A stretch of DNA of 13,667 nucleotides from Tannerellaceae bacterium (GCA_031279915.1 JAITHO010000181.1:1-13667), one strand, 5' to 3'; shown: positions 1-7,307, counted from the stretch's first letter. Numbers and translations are program-made. Notes: generated from the sequence alone by a model not told the origin.

Positions 1-2
1 AT

Positions 3-128
3 AAACCTTCCCGGAGATCCCGGACATACTTGCGACGATCGTACAAACCTTCCCGGAGGTTCCGGACAAACTTGCGACGATCGTACAAACCTTCACGGAG
101 ATTACGGACAAACTTGCGTAGCTCGTAT
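3..128. repeat. Three tandem copies of a 42-bp repeat
   Basis: Three consecutive 42-bp units start at 3, 45 and 87. The first two are very similar; the third has diverged, mainly in its last third. Each unit begins AAACCTTC and carries a CGGAGnTnnCGGACA core. The first two units contain the 8-bp palindrome ACGATCGT (35-42 and 77-84), lost in the third. The period equals 14 codons and several frames on both strands stay open, including a minus-strand frame with a charged 14-residue repeat (KFVRNLREGLYDRR). That frame has no clear start and lies just beyond a minus-strand terminator, so coding is unproven. The array may continue beyond the left edge. I do not recognise a named repeat family. 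Confidence 0.85.
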
Positions 129-134
129 AAAGGC

Positions 135-171
135 AAAAAAATAGCCTCGCCGGAACTTATCCGCCAGGCTA
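135..171 (-). terminator. Intrinsic terminator on the minus strand
   Basis: Read on the minus strand, TAGCCT (171-166) pairs with AGGCTA (147-142). An inner CCG/CGG pairing adds to the stem, and seven T residues follow immediately (141-135). On the plus strand no T tract follows the hairpin, so it should act mainly on transcripts running leftward. It would end any transcript starting at the promoter-like site near 347-376. Confidence 0.6.
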
Positions 172-200
172 AATTATGATGTGGGAGAGGAAAATCTTGG

Positions 201-323
201 CTATCTACACAGTCTCCGGTGGAAATGTTGATTTGGGGGGGGTAATATGTAAAACTTCCAACCGAATGGCCGGCAGTTATGTACTATATTATATGTATGA
301 TATGTGTCCGTTTGAAAATTCAT
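201..323 (-). CDS. Possible small ORF, 40 residues, unknown function
   Basis: An ATG at 323-321 opens a 40-codon frame ending in TAG at 203-201. The peptide begins MNFQTDTYHTYNIV and ends NQHFHRRLCR; it has no signal peptide or membrane segment. A run of eight G on the plus strand (235-242) is read here as part of three Pro codons. The case for a gene is positional: an exact TATCTTTG promoter element 24 bases upstream and an intrinsic terminator 30 bases after the stop. The peptide matches no family I recognise and the composition is not distinctive. The same transcript, about 200 nt, could equally be a noncoding RNA. Confidence 0.25.
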   Translation of the reverse strand: MNFQTDTYHTYNIVHNCRPFGWKFYILPPPNQHFHRRLCR

Positions 324-346
324 GTTATTAGATGTTTTAATGTGTG

Positions 347-376
347 CAAAGATAAATAATATTTTGATTTACCAAC
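347..376 (-). promoter_or_regulatory. Candidate Bacteroidetes promoter, minus strand
   Basis: The minus strand reads TATCTTTG at 354-347, an exact match to the TAnnTTTG -7 element of the Bacteroidetes primary sigma factor. GTTG at 376-373 is a 3-of-4 match to the -33 element, with an 18-base spacer. Transcription would start near 340 and meet the terminator at 171-135. Confidence 0.4.
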
Positions 377-735
377 TTTTTAGATACTTTTTTTTCGAAT
401 CGCGAGCAAAAAGTCATTTCGGCCTACGCATGGCTATCTTTTTGTTTTATGAATATTTCTCTGATAGCTTCGAAAATTTGATAGTAATGCTATGCCCGAT
501 GTTGCTTAGGTTGAATTGGAGGAAAAGATTATTGCATAAACAAAAAAATATTGCGGCAATGCAAGGTTGCAGCCTAAGGCCAAATGGCATTGAGTTGCCG
601 CGTAGAGAAATGATTTTTAACACAAAATCCTCCCTATATTTCTGTTCGGACGCGCCTCAACGCGCACGATTGACATAGCGACTTTTTAGCGGCTCTCTCG
701 TGCAAAGGTTTCTACAAACCTAAAAAGCCCCGTAA
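377..735. other. Intergenic stretch with no supported gene
   Basis: No gene can be supported here. A plus-strand frame of 118 codons (322-678) crosses it, but it starts in AT-rich DNA and shows no family motif or coherent membrane topology. A small hairpin (AGGTTT 706-711 with AAACCT 716-721) is the only local structure noted; it lacks a T tract. Confidence 0.5.
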
Positions 736-753
736 AATTTCCGCAAGGAAATT
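736..753. other. 7-bp hairpin with GCAA tetraloop
   Basis: AATTTCC (736-742) is the exact reverse complement of GGAAATT (747-753), separated by the tetraloop GCAA, a member of the stable GNRA class. A run of six T follows only about 9 bases later on the plus strand, so this is a poor intrinsic terminator. It lies upstream of the structured RNA candidate and could be part of that transcript or end an upstream one. Confidence 0.4.
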
Positions 754-829
754 ACAACATTATTTTTTGTGATGATTGCCTATAATCTGATGTCAATTTT
801 CAGAATCGTCGTCCTTCAGGAGAAAACAC

Positions 830-959
830 AAAAAAGGCTGTCAACATTAAGAGACAGAACATTGCCCATTGGAGCCTATAGGGTGTTGCCATGATTTTGA
901 GCTTCTCTGAGGATTGCAAGCCGGACAGAGCTCGGCGGCCATAGCTTTAGCCGTTTTTT
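830..959 (+). ncRNA. Structured RNA candidate ending in a terminator
   Basis: The segment can fold almost end to end. AAAAAAGGCT (830-839) pairs with AGCC-G-TTTTTT (949-959) as a closing stem. Inside, AACA/CCC (858-867) pairs with GGG/TGTT (881-887). A second long hairpin pairs GAG (899-901) and CTCTG (905-909) with CAGAG (926-930) and CTC (931-933), extended by GG/CC (911-912/921-922). The 3' end can alternatively form a CGGC/GCCG hairpin (936-939/950-953) followed by six T, a normal intrinsic terminator. A closed outer stem with an interior bubble suggests a stable small RNA such as a 6S-type RNA. An attenuating leader of lipB, 110 bases downstream, is equally possible. The true 5' end may lie upstream, near 778. 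The folding is seen in the sequence; the identity is inference. Confidence 0.45.
936..959 (+). terminator. Intrinsic terminator before lipB
   Basis: CGGC (936-939) and GCCG (950-953) form a 4-bp GC stem around a 10-base loop, followed at once by TTTTTT (954-959). The short stem is offset by the strong U tract. The 3' arm plus U tract can instead pair with AAAAAAGGCT at 830-839, so two mutually exclusive folds exist. Confidence 0.5.
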
Positions 960-997
960 ATTGTATCTTTCGGTCGCACAATGAAAATTCTTTAAAC

Positions 998-1066
998 ATG
1001 TATAACGACAGTATTTACAATCGGCCCGTTGAGGCTGTTGCAACGCTTTACAATCTTATCCGCTAG
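998..1066 (+). CDS. 22-codon ORF directly ahead of and in frame with lipB
   Basis: ATG at 998 opens a 22-codon frame (MYNDSIYNRPVEAVATL...) ending in TAG at 1064-1066. One codon later, in the same frame, comes the lipB ATG at 1070. It may be a translated leader that delivers ribosomes to lipB by termination-reinitiation, since lipB has no Shine-Dalgarno sequence. It may instead be a former N-terminal extension cut off by the TAG, or chance. A -7-like TATCTTTC at 964-971 could place a transcription start near 978, but no proper -33 element accompanies it. Confidence 0.25.
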   Translation: MYNDSIYNRPVEAVATLYNLIR

Positions 1067-1069
1067 GCC

Positions 1070-1750
1070 ATGTATCCTTATTCATTTGACTTTGAAGATT
1101 TGGGAACTATCGCTTATGGCGATGCTCTTCGGCTGCAAACGGCGGCTTTTGAGGAGCTGATCGAAGGGAAGCTATCGGGCCGGGAGGTTCGCTCGCGACT
1201 GTTCTTTTGCCGTCATCTGCCGGTGATTACGATGGGACGGAATGCTCGGACGGAGAATCTGCTTGTGCCGGCTGCTGAGCTGGCGCGCAGGGGAGTTGAG
1301 CTGTATAGCGTTGGCCGCGGAGGCGATGCAACCTTTCATGGGCCTGGGCAGCTCACGGTTTATCCGGTGTTCGACTTGGAGCGCTGGGGAATGGGTTTGC
1401 GGCGATATATCCATCTTCTGGAGGATATCGTCATTTGCTTTCTTAGGCATTATGGACTGGAGGGGCGGCGGCTGGAGGGAGCGGCGGGAGTGTGGCTCGA
1501 TGTCGAAGCGCGTCCGCGAAAAATTTGCGCCGTGGGCGTCAGGTGCAGCCGTTTTGTGACGATGCACGGGCTTGCGCTCAATGTTAATACGGATTTGGAG
1601 GGATTTTCGCTGATAAATCCGTGTGGATTTGTTGACAAGGGAGTGACTTCGCTGGCCGCAGAGCTTGGCGAGCTTCAGGATATGGAGGTGGCGGCGAGCC
1701 GGCTGCTCACTTTGTTTGCTGACCGGTTTGGGGCTCAGATTGCAGAGTGA
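1070..1750 (+). CDS. lipB: Lipoyl(octanoyl) transferase LipB
   Basis: LipB transfers the octanoyl group from acyl carrier protein to the lipoyl domains of 2-oxoacid dehydrogenases and the glycine cleavage H protein, the first step of endogenous lipoate synthesis in the cytoplasm. The 226-residue product has the family signature GRGGDATFHGPGQ (82-94), the active-site lysine in RKICAVGV (Lys151) and the acyl-accepting cysteine in INPCGF (Cys185). All expected catalytic residues are present and the length is typical. The ATG at 1070 begins MYPYSFDFEDLG, as expected for the family. No lipA is adjacent. The gene follows the structured RNA region, and its last 44 bases overlap the end of the opposing TamB gene, so no terminator lies between them. 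Confidence 0.96.
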   Translation: MYPYSFDFEDLGTIAYGDALRLQTAAFEELIEGKLSGREVRSRLFFCRHLPVITMGRNARTENLLVPAAELARRGVELYSVGRGGDATFHGPGQLTVYPVFDLERWGMGLRRYIHLLEDIVICFLRHYGLEGRRLEGAAGVWLDVEARPRKICAVGVRCSRFVTMHGLALNVNTDLEGFSLINPCGFVDKGVTSLAAELGELQDMEVAASRLLTLFADRFGAQIAE

Positions 1751-4700
1751 TTGGCTTGGGCCGGCGGGCGAAGAGCTCTGATAGTGATGAGAAGTCTTTT
1801 TTGTACATGAATCCAAAGCCTTGGGTTGTGAGGCTTTGTTTGAGGTATCGATACATGTCGTTGGCGTGATTGTAGGCTTTGAGCCGAAATTCGCCGGCTG
1901 GCGTGAGGAGGTATTCGAGGTCAAATTCGCCAACGAATACGTTCTTCACTGTTGGATTGCTTTTGTATCCGAAGTTGCCGTTGAAGAGCAATCGGTTGTC
2001 GAACATTTGGCTCGAGAGTAGCATTTCGACTTCGGTGTCGTTAAATCCGTCTTGGCTGGTTCGGATGTTGGTTCCGATACGTACCTTGTCGGTTATGGAG
2101 TTGAGCAATCCTGAGATTTGTGAGGATAGGGCGGCTGAGGTGAGGGCGTTAAATTCGTTTGGGAATGTGGCCTGCTCGAATCCGGAGGGATGGAATGTAT
2201 TAAGCACAAGCAGATATACGATTTGTCGGGTGAGCATGTCTTCGGTTCTGACGTAGCTTCGCACCATCTGCTCGAGCTCGCTGTTTGAGCCCGGCAGTTC
2301 GAGGTCGAAGGCGATGGAGGGATGCGCGAAAGGCCCTTGTATGATCATGACGCAGTTGACGGGGATGTTGGTTCGGGGGCTTTCGCTAAGCAGAGCGGGG
2401 TCGAGGTTTCCCAAGTTGGCGGTTAGGCTATGCACGGCGTTGATGTTGAGATTGGCAGTTGCCGGATCTCCGCTGAAGGTAACGATGCTGCCCTCTCGCA
2501 GGATGAAGTTCTTGTGGATTAACTGCTGGAGGCTGAAGTTGTATTCTCCTTTGAGGATATGCACGGAGCCGTAGATCTTCATATCTGTTTTTGTGCCGTA
2601 TGATATTTGCAGGCTGCCGCTGCCGTTGCCGGTTATTTTGTCGCCTGCTGTTGGATCCATCACAAATTCGATCAGGGCGTCGGGCGTGAGGTCGAGTTGC
2701 AAGCTGACTTGGAGTTCGGTGCCGTTATCAGACGCGGTAGTCGTGGCAGATGCGGTTTGGGTTGTGGTATCGGGAGTTGATCGGTCGACGAAGGTGATGA
2801 AGTCATAAGCAGTGACGCCTGGCTTATCCATAAAGTTGATGCCGATGGTCGTTCTCGGATCGTTTCGCAGTCGCACGTCGAAGTTGATAATATCTTCATT
2901 GCCGCGCAGAGCCACTCCTCCCGATGCGAATACTCTGCCGTATAGATTAGGGTTTTGCCTCTCGGTTGCATTGTAAACGAGCATGTGGTCAATGTCGGAT
3001 ATTTCGGCGTCAAACTCGATGTCGTGCAGGAAGTGGTGCCGAAGATTAGCCGTCTTTAGCCTTCCGGTATTGCCGAATGCATCATGCAGCTCAATGTTCT
3101 GCATGAAGATCCGTCCTTCCGTTAGGTACACCGAATCTGAGAACGTATAATAGGTATTAAGGAAATCAATGCCGATGCCTCCGTCGGCAATGAATGCCTG
3201 CCCTTTCAGATCGACGTCATCAAAGCTTCCGAACACCTTAATGTATCCCGTTCCGCGTCCGCGATATCCCGTCACAGCCCCATCGAGATATTTATGGAGG
3301 AAGGCCGTATTCAGGTTGCGTGCATCGAAGCGCAGGTCGAGCCCGTCGTTCGGTCCGATGGGATAGATGTATCCGCTTATGCTAGTCATGGCCGTATCGC
3401 CTTCGGATATGGTTCCGTCGAGCCGGATTCCTTGCTCGCTTTCGTCCCAGCGGCTCGACAGTATTAGCTCGCCAACGTATCTATCGTTGAATGAAAATCC
3501 GTCAACGTGCAAGCGATCGGTATCTATCTGCCGGCTGCGATACAAGTCGACGGCACGGAAGCGTCCGCTCATCTCGCCTCCGAATTGCAGTACCGGAATG
3601 TTTAGCATATCAAATATATATTCCAGCTCTATCCTGTTCAGCTCTAAGGATAGAGTATCTGCGGTATTGTTCGATATAGCCCCGTTCATGCTTAGGAAGC
3701 GATCGTTTTGCGAGAGGCGGAAGTTGCTTACTTCGGTTTTGCCGCCGGCAAGCGATAGCGTCGCTTCATTTATCTCCCAAATACTGTCGTTAAGGGCTAT
3801 CTGCGAAGGATGAATAAGGATATCGGTTCGCAAGCCGGCATCATCGCTGTTGACCAAGATGGCCGTGCCGGAGAGCTTAGTCTCGAACCGCCTCTCATTA
3901 CTATTAATCCAATGCAGAGCGCTTTCAACACGATTGTCCTTCAGCGTAGCCTCCAAAGTAAGCTGGTTGCGCACCTTGCGTATGATACTGAAGGCGTCGA
4001 AGCGGAGCGCGATGCGATCGTCGGGATTCTCGCACGTGAGGCGGCAATCTTCCATGATGGTTTTGCCGGCAGAGAGTTCGGGAATCTCAGCGTCGAGGCG
4101 GAATTTGTTGAAGGCATTATTATAATGTCCGGTGATTCTTGCCGGCTTGGTAAAGCTTATGGGGAGCTTTAGGGTTGACGAGAGCTGCTCGGTATTATCA
4201 ATGTCGAGCCATAGCGAGAAGTTGTTCTCTTGCTCGGCGATCTTCTTAGCTGCGGTATTTGAGAGGGCTGGAGCATATTGTTCGAGGGTAGTCATGAAGC
4301 TCGGCAGGAGGGTAGCGAAGGAGTAGATGCCGTTCACTTCGCCGCGTGCAATGTCTGATTCCAGCTTTAGCTTCTTGTCGGGCGATGAAGATCCGGCGCC
4401 GATGGCTATGGTGAGATTGCGCATGAAGAAGTCGCTCGGCGATGTGCTGATCAATACGCTGTCGAGCGATATGCTGCCGGCGAGATCGTCGATGTGAGCT
4501 CCGCGAAAGCCTGCTCGTATGCTTGCGGATATGTCGGGCGATTCAAGTTTGTCCCAGATATTGAGATGGTCGAGGCGGAAGTGGCTTAGCTTGGCTGAGA
4601 GATCGAATACGGCTTCGCCGGCGCTTTTGGCATACATGCCTTCGGCCTTTAGCGAGCAGTTAGGATCGTCTATCTCTATGCGTCCGCTGAATCCTTCCGG

Positions 4701-6122
4701 AGCTATCCGTGCGCTTAGGCGCAGATTCTCGTAGCGATAGTTTCGGAAATCAAACTCGCCGATCATCGCTGATATTCCAAGACTGAAAGGCTTGCCGGCC
4801 GGACGGATGCCTTTGATCTCTGCATTGAATCGAGCTAGTCCGAAAGGATTGTCGCCGTCGAACAGCTCGTTTATCAGTAGTTCGGAGGAAGATATCTGGC
4901 CGCTCACGGATGTTGCTATGTTCTGCTCCGGATTGCTGCCGATAAGCAGATCGGTTTGTATGGAGCCAATATCTGTGGTCACTTTGCCGTAGGCCACTAA
5001 ATTGTCGAAGACGCCGTCGATCTCACCTGTGAAGCGCAGCCTGCCGAGGCGTTCAACGGCCTTTGGCAAGGCTTCGCTTGTTGATCCCAGATTGCTCAAC
5101 AGCCGTCGAAGCCCTTCGGTTGTTGCAAACATGCTACTTACTTCTCCGCGCAAACCGGCATCCGACTGACGGCTTAAGCCTTTGATCGACATCTGTCCTT
5201 CAAACAAAAAGTCATCATCCAGCATGATCGTCAGGCGGCTCAGATTAAAGTCATCCATGTCGCCTTCAGCCGTCGCCGAGATATTCAGATGGTCGGAAAA
5301 GTTATGCAGCACGGGAGCAAAAGCTGCCAGATCGCGAGGGCTAATCAGCGACTGAGCCAGCTCGAATCTCAGCAGAGATCTTGTATCATTCCCCTCAGGC
5401 CTCGCCAAACTAATACTTGCGCGCGGCAACGACAGATTCGTGCCGGGCAGAGCAATCATGCAGTTTGTCATCAACGCGCTTTCGGCATTGCCGGCGATGT
5501 TGAACGATAGTTTATCCATCACAAATCCCCCGCGCTCCTTCAGGCTCAACTTCGCTAGCCGAACGTTAAAGCTGTCGGAGCCGGCAATTCGGATGGCGAG
5601 ATTGGCATTGATGTCATACATATATATATGTTGGGAATCAAAGCGGGAAGGCGCCGGATTGCCGTTGCCCACGTCGTAAGCAACACGTCCGCGCCTCAAG
5701 AGCGCCGTGCGGATGTCTATCCTCGTCGAAGAATAAGTTTGCGCGCTATCACGACGCATCAGAGCATCAATAACTCCACTGATATTTAGCCTACTCTCCG
5801 CATTGTCGCGGCGCATTAAAAGTTCGAAATCGAAGAGGCGAACCGTAGTGATCACGAGCTGGCCCTTCAGCATCTGCGACGGATCCATATCAACGCTTAG
5901 ACGTCCGACCGTTAGCATCGGCTTTTCCTCATCATCATTCCCGATTGCCACGTTCAGCATCGACAGACTATTGGGCCATCTGACGCTCACGCGCTCAATG
6001 CTAAGCGGAACGTTCAGCCGACGAGATAAATCGCTTGCAGCCCACGACTTCAGCCTTGTTTGAAATGCAGGAATCCGTACAACTACCGAGGGCAATATGT
6101 AAAGCAAGCAGCCGGCAGCCAA
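1707..6122 (-). CDS. tamB: TamB-family translocation/assembly protein
   Basis: TamB proteins are very large AsmA-like proteins anchored in the inner membrane that span the periplasm as a long beta groove. They are linked to outer-membrane protein assembly and to phospholipid transport between membranes. The 1471-residue frame starts with a hydrophobic segment (GCLLYILPSVVVRIPAFQ) and then the AsmA-like motif with SRRLNVPLSIERVSVRW. Long beta-rich, low-cysteine sequence follows. The conserved C-terminal TamB domain (DUF490) lies at about residues 1150-1440, with KIYGSVHILKGEYNF and NCVMIIQGPFAHPSIAFDL, and ends KDFSSLSELFARR. The only usual start codon in frame is TTG at 6122-6120. The frame stays open upstream to 6206 and encodes basic residues plus the first half of the membrane anchor (HIKAIRYIFAFLLAAG), so the real start is probably upstream. 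It lies behind the YbhN-type gene with almost no gap and is likely co-transcribed with it. Confidence 0.88.
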   Translation of the reverse strand: MAAGCLLYILPSVVVRIPAFQTRLKSWAASDLSRRLNVPLSIERVSVRWPNSLSMLNVAIGNDDEEKPMLTVGRLSVDMDPSQMLKGQLVITTVRLFDFELLMRRDNAESRLNISGVIDALMRRDSAQTYSSTRIDIRTALLRRGRVAYDVGNGNPAPSRFDSQHIYMYDINANLAIRIAGSDSFNVRLAKLSLKERGGFVMDKLSFNIAGNAESALMTNCMIALPGTNLSLPRASISLARPEGNDTRSLLRFELAQSLISPRDLAAFAPVLHNFSDHLNISATAEGDMDDFNLSRLTIMLDDDFLFEGQMSIKGLSRQSDAGLRGEVSSMFATTEGLRRLLSNLGSTSEALPKAVERLGRLRFTGEIDGVFDNLVAYGKVTTDIGSIQTDLLIGSNPEQNIATSVSGQISSSELLINELFDGDNPFGLARFNAEIKGIRPAGKPFSLGISAMIGEFDFRNYRYENLRLSARIAPEGFSGRIEIDDPNCSLKAEGMYAKSAGEAVFDLSAKLSHFRLDHLNIWDKLESPDISASIRAGFRGAHIDDLAGSISLDSVLISTSPSDFFMRNLTIAIGAGSSSPDKKLKLESDIARGEVNGIYSFATLLPSFMTTLEQYAPALSNTAAKKIAEQENNFSLWLDIDNTEQLSSTLKLPISFTKPARITGHYNNAFNKFRLDAEIPELSAGKTIMEDCRLTCENPDDRIALRFDAFSIIRKVRNQLTLEATLKDNRVESALHWINSNERRFETKLSGTAILVNSDDAGLRTDILIHPSQIALNDSIWEINEATLSLAGGKTEVSNFRLSQNDRFLSMNGAISNNTADTLSLELNRIELEYIFDMLNIPVLQFGGEMSGRFRAVDLYRSRQIDTDRLHVDGFSFNDRYVGELILSSRWDESEQGIRLDGTISEGDTAMTSISGYIYPIGPNDGLDLRFDARNLNTAFLHKYLDGAVTGYRGRGTGYIKVFGSFDDVDLKGQAFIADGGIGIDFLNTYYTFSDSVYLTEGRIFMQNIELHDAFGNTGRLKTANLRHHFLHDIEFDAEISDIDHMLVYNATERQNPNLYGRVFASGGVALRGNEDIINFDVRLRNDPRTTIGINFMDKPGVTAYDFITFVDRSTPDTTTQTASATTTASDNGTELQVSLQLDLTPDALIEFVMDPTAGDKITGNGSGSLQISYGTKTDMKIYGSVHILKGEYNFSLQQLIHKNFILREGSIVTFSGDPATANLNINAVHSLTANLGNLDPALLSESPRTNIPVNCVMIIQGPFAHPSIAFDLELPGSNSELEQMVRSYVRTEDMLTRQIVYLLVLNTFHPSGFEQATFPNEFNALTSAALSSQISGLLNSITDKVRIGTNIRTSQDGFNDTEVEMLLSSQMFDNRLLFNGNFGYKSNPTVKNVFVGEFDLEYLLTPAGEFRLKAYNHANDMYRYLKQSLTTQGFGFMYKKDFSSLSELFARRPKPITLQSEPQTGQQTK

Positions 6123-6209
6123 CAGGAAAGCGAATATGTATCTTATAGCTTTGATATGCGAGGAATTGTATTTGATACAGCTGATTTTAAGGATTATGAG
6201 AAGCCTTCA

Positions 6210-7208
6210 TCACTCCTGAAGCTTCTCCTCCTTATTCATCATCGGAAGGGCTACTATGCCGACAAGGCCGCATACTATTTGCCATACCGACTGGATTGTA
6301 TAAACCACAAGGGCGAAGGCGGCGGCTTCTTCGGCTGGAACGTCGAAGCAAACAAGCGACGATATTACCATGAAGTGCCAGGCTCCTATGCCGCCTTGCA
6401 CCGGCGCGGCCACTCCGATGCTGCTCATCGTGAAAACGATCAGTCCCTTCACGGGGCCGAGGTTGCGGGTGAAGTCGAATGCATAGAATGTTGTGTAGAA
6501 AAAGAGGAAATAGAGGCTCCAGATGCCGAGAGTTTGCAGCAGAAAGAGCCATTTGCGCTCCATTAGCCATACGCTTTTCATGCCTTCCCAGATATTTACC
6601 AAGCCTCCGCGGGCTTTTTGTACAAGGCTTAGATGGCTCAGGCGCGTGAAGGTGAACCATGTTGCCGCTGCAATGATCAGTAGCGCAACGATGATCCATA
6701 TAGTGGAAGATTGATTATCGAGGCTTATCTTGAAGCTCGGATTGCGCGACAGATAGGTTTCGACAAACGAAAGATTGAAGAAAAAAATTAGCAAGGTTAT
6801 GATGCCAACCGACAGCGTATCGGCAACGCGGTCGATTACAAGCGTTCCGAGCAGCTTGGTGAAGGATATTTTTTCGTATCTGGTGATGATTCCGCATCGC
6901 CACACTTCGCCCACTCGCGGCAGCACAAAGTTGATTGCATAATTGCCCAGAACGGCGCAAATGAGGTTGCGGATGCGATATTTCTCGCCTATGGCATCGA
7001 TGAGAAGGCCCCACCTGAAGGATCTAACCAAATTGCCTGCGAGGCCAAATAGTAATGAAAACAACAGGATGCCGAGGCTGGCTTTCTTGGCGTGGGCCCA
7101 CATTTGCGACAAATCGGCGCCGCGATAAAGGTACCACAGCAGGCCGCAGCCTAAGAATAGCGGTAGGATAACTTTGATAGCTGTGTTGAGGATTTTCTTG
7201 TAACTCAT
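6210..7208 (-). CDS. YbhN/UPF0104-type integral membrane protein
   Basis: The 332-residue product is an inner-membrane protein of the lysylphosphatidylglycerol synthase transmembrane-region family (Pfam PF03706). It has about seven or eight hydrophobic segments, the first at about residues 11-28 and the second at about 45-62. The family block NYAINFVLPRVGEVWRCGII...LGTLVIDRVAD is clear, as is the late glycine-rich PVQGGIGAWHF. It lacks the cytosolic aminoacyl-transfer domain of MprF, so lipid aminoacylation is not expected; family members without it are suspected lipid transporters or flippases, unproven here. The ATG at 7208 gives a basic N terminus (MSYKK) before the first membrane segment. 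Its stop (6212-6210) overlaps an ATG at 6210-6208 as TGATG, close to the start of the TamB frame. A near-consensus promoter lies 46 bases upstream. Confidence 0.88.
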   Translation of the reverse strand: MSYKKILNTAIKVILPLFLGCGLLWYLYRGADLSQMWAHAKKASLGILLFSLLFGLAGNLVRSFRWGLLIDAIGEKYRIRNLICAVLGNYAINFVLPRVGEVWRCGIITRYEKISFTKLLGTLVIDRVADTLSVGIITLLIFFFNLSFVETYLSRNPSFKISLDNQSSTIWIIVALLIIAAATWFTFTRLSHLSLVQKARGGLVNIWEGMKSVWLMERKWLFLLQTLGIWSLYFLFFYTTFYAFDFTRNLGPVKGLIVFTMSSIGVAAPVQGGIGAWHFMVISSLVCFDVPAEEAAAFALVVYTIQSVWQIVCGLVGIVALPMMNKEEKLQE

Positions 7209-7241
7209 GTTTAAGTGGTGGAGCTAATATGTGATTTATCG

Positions 7242-7249
7242 TACATTTG
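7242..7249 (+). promoter_or_regulatory. Candidate -7 element for rsmA
   Basis: TACATTTG is an exact TAnnTTTG match on the plus strand. It would start transcription near 7256, leaving a leader of about 50 bases before the rsmA ATG. No TTTG lies at the expected -33 distance, so support is weak. Confidence 0.3.
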
Positions 7250-7253
7250 CCCG

Positions 7254-7285
7254 CAAAAATATATAGTATATTCCGAATCAACAAA
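7254..7285 (-). promoter_or_regulatory. Promoter of the YbhN-TamB unit
   Basis: On the minus strand TTTG (7285-7282) is followed by a 20-base spacer and TATTTTTG (7261-7254), an exact match to the Bacteroidetes -33/-7 promoter pattern. The predicted start near 7247 leaves a leader of about 40 bases before the ATG at 7208. It faces and overlaps the rsmA -7 candidate. Confidence 0.6.
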
Positions 7286-7307
7286 ATACATTTAAAGCTT
7301 AATAGAT

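Noticed and set aside
322..678. 118-codon plus-strand ORF
   Set aside because: No recognisable motif, irregular composition, and no clear promoter or start context; it looks like a chance frame in AT-rich intergenic DNA.
780..800. TATAAT at 781-786 as a sigma70 -10 box for the structured RNA
   Set aside because: No proper -35 at the right distance, and Bacteroidetes use a different promoter pattern, so I do not rely on it.
1172..1933. 253-codon minus-strand ORF across lipB and the tamB end
   Set aside because: Lies antisense to lipB and in another frame over tamB; both real genes have clear family signatures, and this product has none.
6210..7208. Full MprF lysylphosphatidylglycerol synthase
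   Set aside because: Only the membrane region is present; the C-terminal catalytic domain is absent, although lysS is in the same window.
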